Shown one piece after another: positions 62,198 through 64,000 of a DNA stretch of 64,000 nt. A program made the translations under genes and the position numbers. Every line of letters starts with the position of its first letter. The first letter of the stretch is position 1. The notes beneath the pieces are model-generated. The model did no database searches. It was not told the DNA's origin and saw only the letters and a list, made by a program, of their open reading frames with translations. The stretch is from Candidatus Phycosocius bacilliformis (GTDB lineage: Bacteria > Pseudomonadota > Alphaproteobacteria > Caulobacterales > Aquidulcibacteraceae). Location: contig NZ_BFBR01000003.1 of assembly GCF_003112735.1 (NCBI RefSeq), forward strand, positions 248,001 to 312,000, written 5' to 3'.

Positions 62198-63154
62198 ATG
62201 GAAATTGCGATTTCTTTGGCGGTTGGCTTAGCGCTTTTGGTTTTAGGTGGCGACCTCCTCGTCCGTGGTTCTGTGACAGCTGCGCGCAATATGGGTGTAT
62301 CACCCTTGCTGATCGGCCTGACATTGGTTGGCTTTGGCACATCTACGCCTGAGTTGGTCACCAGCGTGACAGCGGCTTTGGAAGGCTCTCCGGGAATAGC
62401 GGTGGGTAATGTTGTGGGCTCTAACATCGCCAATGTCCTTCTGATCCTAGGCGCGTCAGCCGTGATCTTCCCATTGGTGATCGACCCTAAGGGCTTTAAG
62501 CGCGACGTGGTGGTCCTGATTGCGTCCACCCTTGCCCTTTTGGCCGTGGTTTTGGTCGGCTTCATGCCATCCTGGGTGGGCGTGGTGTTTATTCTTGCCC
62601 TGTTTGGCTATGTCTATTTTGTCTATCGGCAAGAAAAGGCCCATCCTGATGAAGCCGCTGTGGTGCTGGAGCATCGGGTTGAGGATGCCCCCAAAGGCCC
62701 GAAAGGTGTGCTTTGGCCCTTGGTGATGTCGGTTGCTGGCATTGCCATTACAATTGTGGGCGCGCGCTATTTTGTGGGTGGAGCGGTTGATCTTGCCAAA
62801 GGATTTGGCATTTCAGACACCATCATCGGCCTGACAGTTGTTGCCGTTGGCACCTCCATGCCCGAATTGGTTACCTCAATCACGGCAGCCTTCCGCAAAC
62901 ATGCCGATGTGGCCTATGGCAATATTGTTGGATCCAACATTTTCAACGTTCTCTTCGTCTTGGGGGCGACATCACTGGTCAAGCCGATCGAGATTCCAGA
63001 CCAGATTATTGCCTTCGACATCTGGGTGTTGTTGGCCACCACTGCCTTGCTGGTGCTGTTTGCGCGCACAGGCTTAAAGCTGTTGCGGTGGGAAGGGCTT
63101 GTATTTGTGGGCGGCTTTATCGCTTATACCGGCTATCTCATCCATCTGGCCTAA
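62198..63154 (+). CDS. Calcium/sodium antiporter (CaCA family)
   Basis: 318 residues, about ten membrane segments in two inverted halves. Both alpha repeats are present: GFGTSTPELVTSV near 47-59 and AVGTSMPELVTSI near 222-234, the ion-binding cores. This is the YrbG-type K-independent exchanger, which trades cytoplasmic Ca for external Na. ATG at 62198 has AAAGGA upstream; the in-frame start at 62153 lies in the aroK-divergent leader. Followed by nhaA 27 bases on. Confidence 0.92.
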   Translation: MEIAISLAVGLALLVLGGDLLVRGSVTAARNMGVSPLLIGLTLVGFGTSTPELVTSVTAALEGSPGIAVGNVVGSNIANVLLILGASAVIFPLVIDPKGFKRDVVVLIASTLALLAVVLVGFMPSWVGVVFILALFGYVYFVYRQEKAHPDEAAVVLEHRVEDAPKGPKGVLWPLVMSVAGIAITIVGARYFVGGAVDLAKGFGISDTIIGLTVVAVGTSMPELVTSITAAFRKHADVAYGNIVGSNIFNVLFVLGATSLVKPIEIPDQIIAFDIWVLLATTALLVLFARTGLKLLRWEGLVFVGGFIAYTGYLIHLA

Positions 63155-63181
63155 CCAGCCGCCACAAGGACGTAAGCAATT

Positions 63182-64000
63182 ATGGGTGCTGTCAGCTCTG
63201 ACACGAAAATCTTGGGCTTCTTGCCTCAAGAGGCGATCCCCGGGGCTTTGCTGGTGGCCACTGCTGCGCTGGCGATGATTGTCGTCAATTCGCCTTTGGC
63301 GGATGTCTATCACCGCACACTCGACACGATGGTGACCATTGGTCCCACCGGTGGCGGTATCGAAATGAAGCTATCCTATTGGATCAAGAATGGTCTGATG
63401 GCGATCTTCTTCTTTTTCGTCGGCCTCGAACTCAAGCGTGAGCTCTTGGAAGGTCAATTGTCAAACCCGACCGCTGCACTCTTGCCCATTCTGGGGGCGG
63501 CAGGCGGCATGGCGTTACCGGCCCTGATCTTTGTCTTCTTTGCAGGCCCGCACGGCTATGGCCACGGTTGGGCCATACCGGCAGCAACAGACATTGCCTT
63601 TGCACTGGGCGTTCTGTCACTTTTGGGCAATCGCGTCCCGCCTGCCCTGAAAGCCTTTTTATTGGCGGTTGCTGTGGTTGATGATCTGGGGGCCATCATC
63701 ATTGTGGCCTTCTTCTACACAGAGACCCTTCATCTGGAACCTCTGATCAAGGCAGGCGTGGTTCTGGCCATTTTGATTGCCATGAACCGGGGGAAGGTGC
63801 GCTCCATCGGGCTCTATGTCCTGGTGGGGGTGATCCTATGGACCTTCATGCATCAGAGCGGGGTCAGCGGCACCATTGCCGGGGTGCTGGTGGCTGCGTG
63901 TGTGCCGATGCGCGACCGCCATGATAAGTCACCGCTGCACGAGGCCGAACATGATTTCCGCCCCTGGGTGCTTTATGGTGTCATGCCCGTGTTTGCCTTT
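63182..64000 (+). CDS. nhaA: Na+/H+ antiporter NhaA, N-terminal part
   Basis: Open for 273 codons to the window edge. The sequence is that of NhaA: PQEAIPGALLVATAALAMIV near 15-34, a GLMAIFFFFVGLELKRELLEGQ stretch near 70-90, PAATDIAFALGVLSLLG near 132-148 and AVAVVDDLGAIIIV near 161-174 with the essential Asp pair that carries Na and H. NhaA expels Na at alkaline pH. AAGGACG lies upstream of the ATG at 63182. Confidence 0.93.
   Translation, partial: MGAVSSDTKILGFLPQEAIPGALLVATAALAMIVVNSPLADVYHRTLDTMVTIGPTGGGIEMKLSYWIKNGLMAIFFFFVGLELKRELLEGQLSNPTAALLPILGAAGGMALPALIFVFFAGPHGYGHGWAIPAATDIAFALGVLSLLGNRVPPALKAFLLAVAVVDDLGAIIIVAFFYTETLHLEPLIKAGVVLAILIAMNRGKVRSIGLYVLVGVILWTFMHQSGVSGTIAGVLVAACVPMRDRHDKSPLHEAEHDFRPWVLYGVMPVFAF

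Noticed and set aside
1-64000. Prophage, plasmid or transposase genes
   Set aside because: No integrase, capsid, replication or transposase protein was seen among the real genes; the only repeats are the intergenic ones listed.

Overview
The window is G+C-rich chromosomal DNA from an alphaproteobacterium, most likely a flagellated relative of the Caulobacterales/Hyphomonadaceae. This is inferred from Caulobacter-type flagellins, a Ros/MucR regulator, DUF2336 and PAS_5 proteins, system I cytochrome c maturation genes and a TonB-dependent receptor. No phage, plasmid or transposase gene was seen, and gene order is typical of a core chromosome with two repeat-bearing intergenic regions.

Layout. 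1-8.7 kb: partial DUF2855 gene; metX-metW-ccmA-ccmB in one overlapping operon; a structured repeat; a TlpA-type thioredoxin; argH-lptM-lysA-yciB. 8.8-17.4 kb: a secreted prolyl oligopeptidase, two TetR divergons with visible operators (SDR reductase; DUF4386 membrane protein), a MipA/OmpV porin and small uncharacterised genes. 17.5-24.2 kb: crotonase, FAD oxidoreductase, creatininase-like/UbiH-like/VOC cluster, ATP-grasp enzyme, adenosine kinase-like protein. 24.3-30.2 kb: a Gld-type ABC system (ATPase, permease, GldG-like, DUF4340) followed by ccmC-ccmD-ccmG. 30.2-33.4 kb: a flagellin locus with a very short flagellin-like gene and two full flagellins. 33.4-44.8 kb: acyl-CoA dehydrogenase, GNAT enzyme, TonB receptor, CCA transferase, VOC plus acyl-CoA synthetase, CreA, uvrC-pgsA. 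44.8-49.6 kb: PAS_5, MucR, DUF2336, crotonase, then a 0.7 kb block of palindromic repeats. 49.3-56.2 kb: ynbE, ydbL, an M23 peptidase and a very large ydbH, which together suggest a YdbH-type envelope lipid-transport bridge. 56.3-64 kb: nitronate monooxygenase-like protein, SDR, a TorF-like porin broken by an amber codon, aroK-aroB-CNNM/CorC, a Na/Ca exchanger and a partial nhaA.

Most notable: a ~240 bp structured element in two diverged copies whose stems are conserved while loops change (near 4.1 kb and 49.0 kb); an exact 125 bp tandem array of cloverleaf-like palindromes beside one copy; a 124-residue mini-flagellin that keeps only the two ends of flagellin and shares an upstream element at the same distance with a neighbouring flagellin gene; and the TorF gene interrupted exactly after its signal peptide. 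All functions are assigned by reading the proteins; no database search was run.
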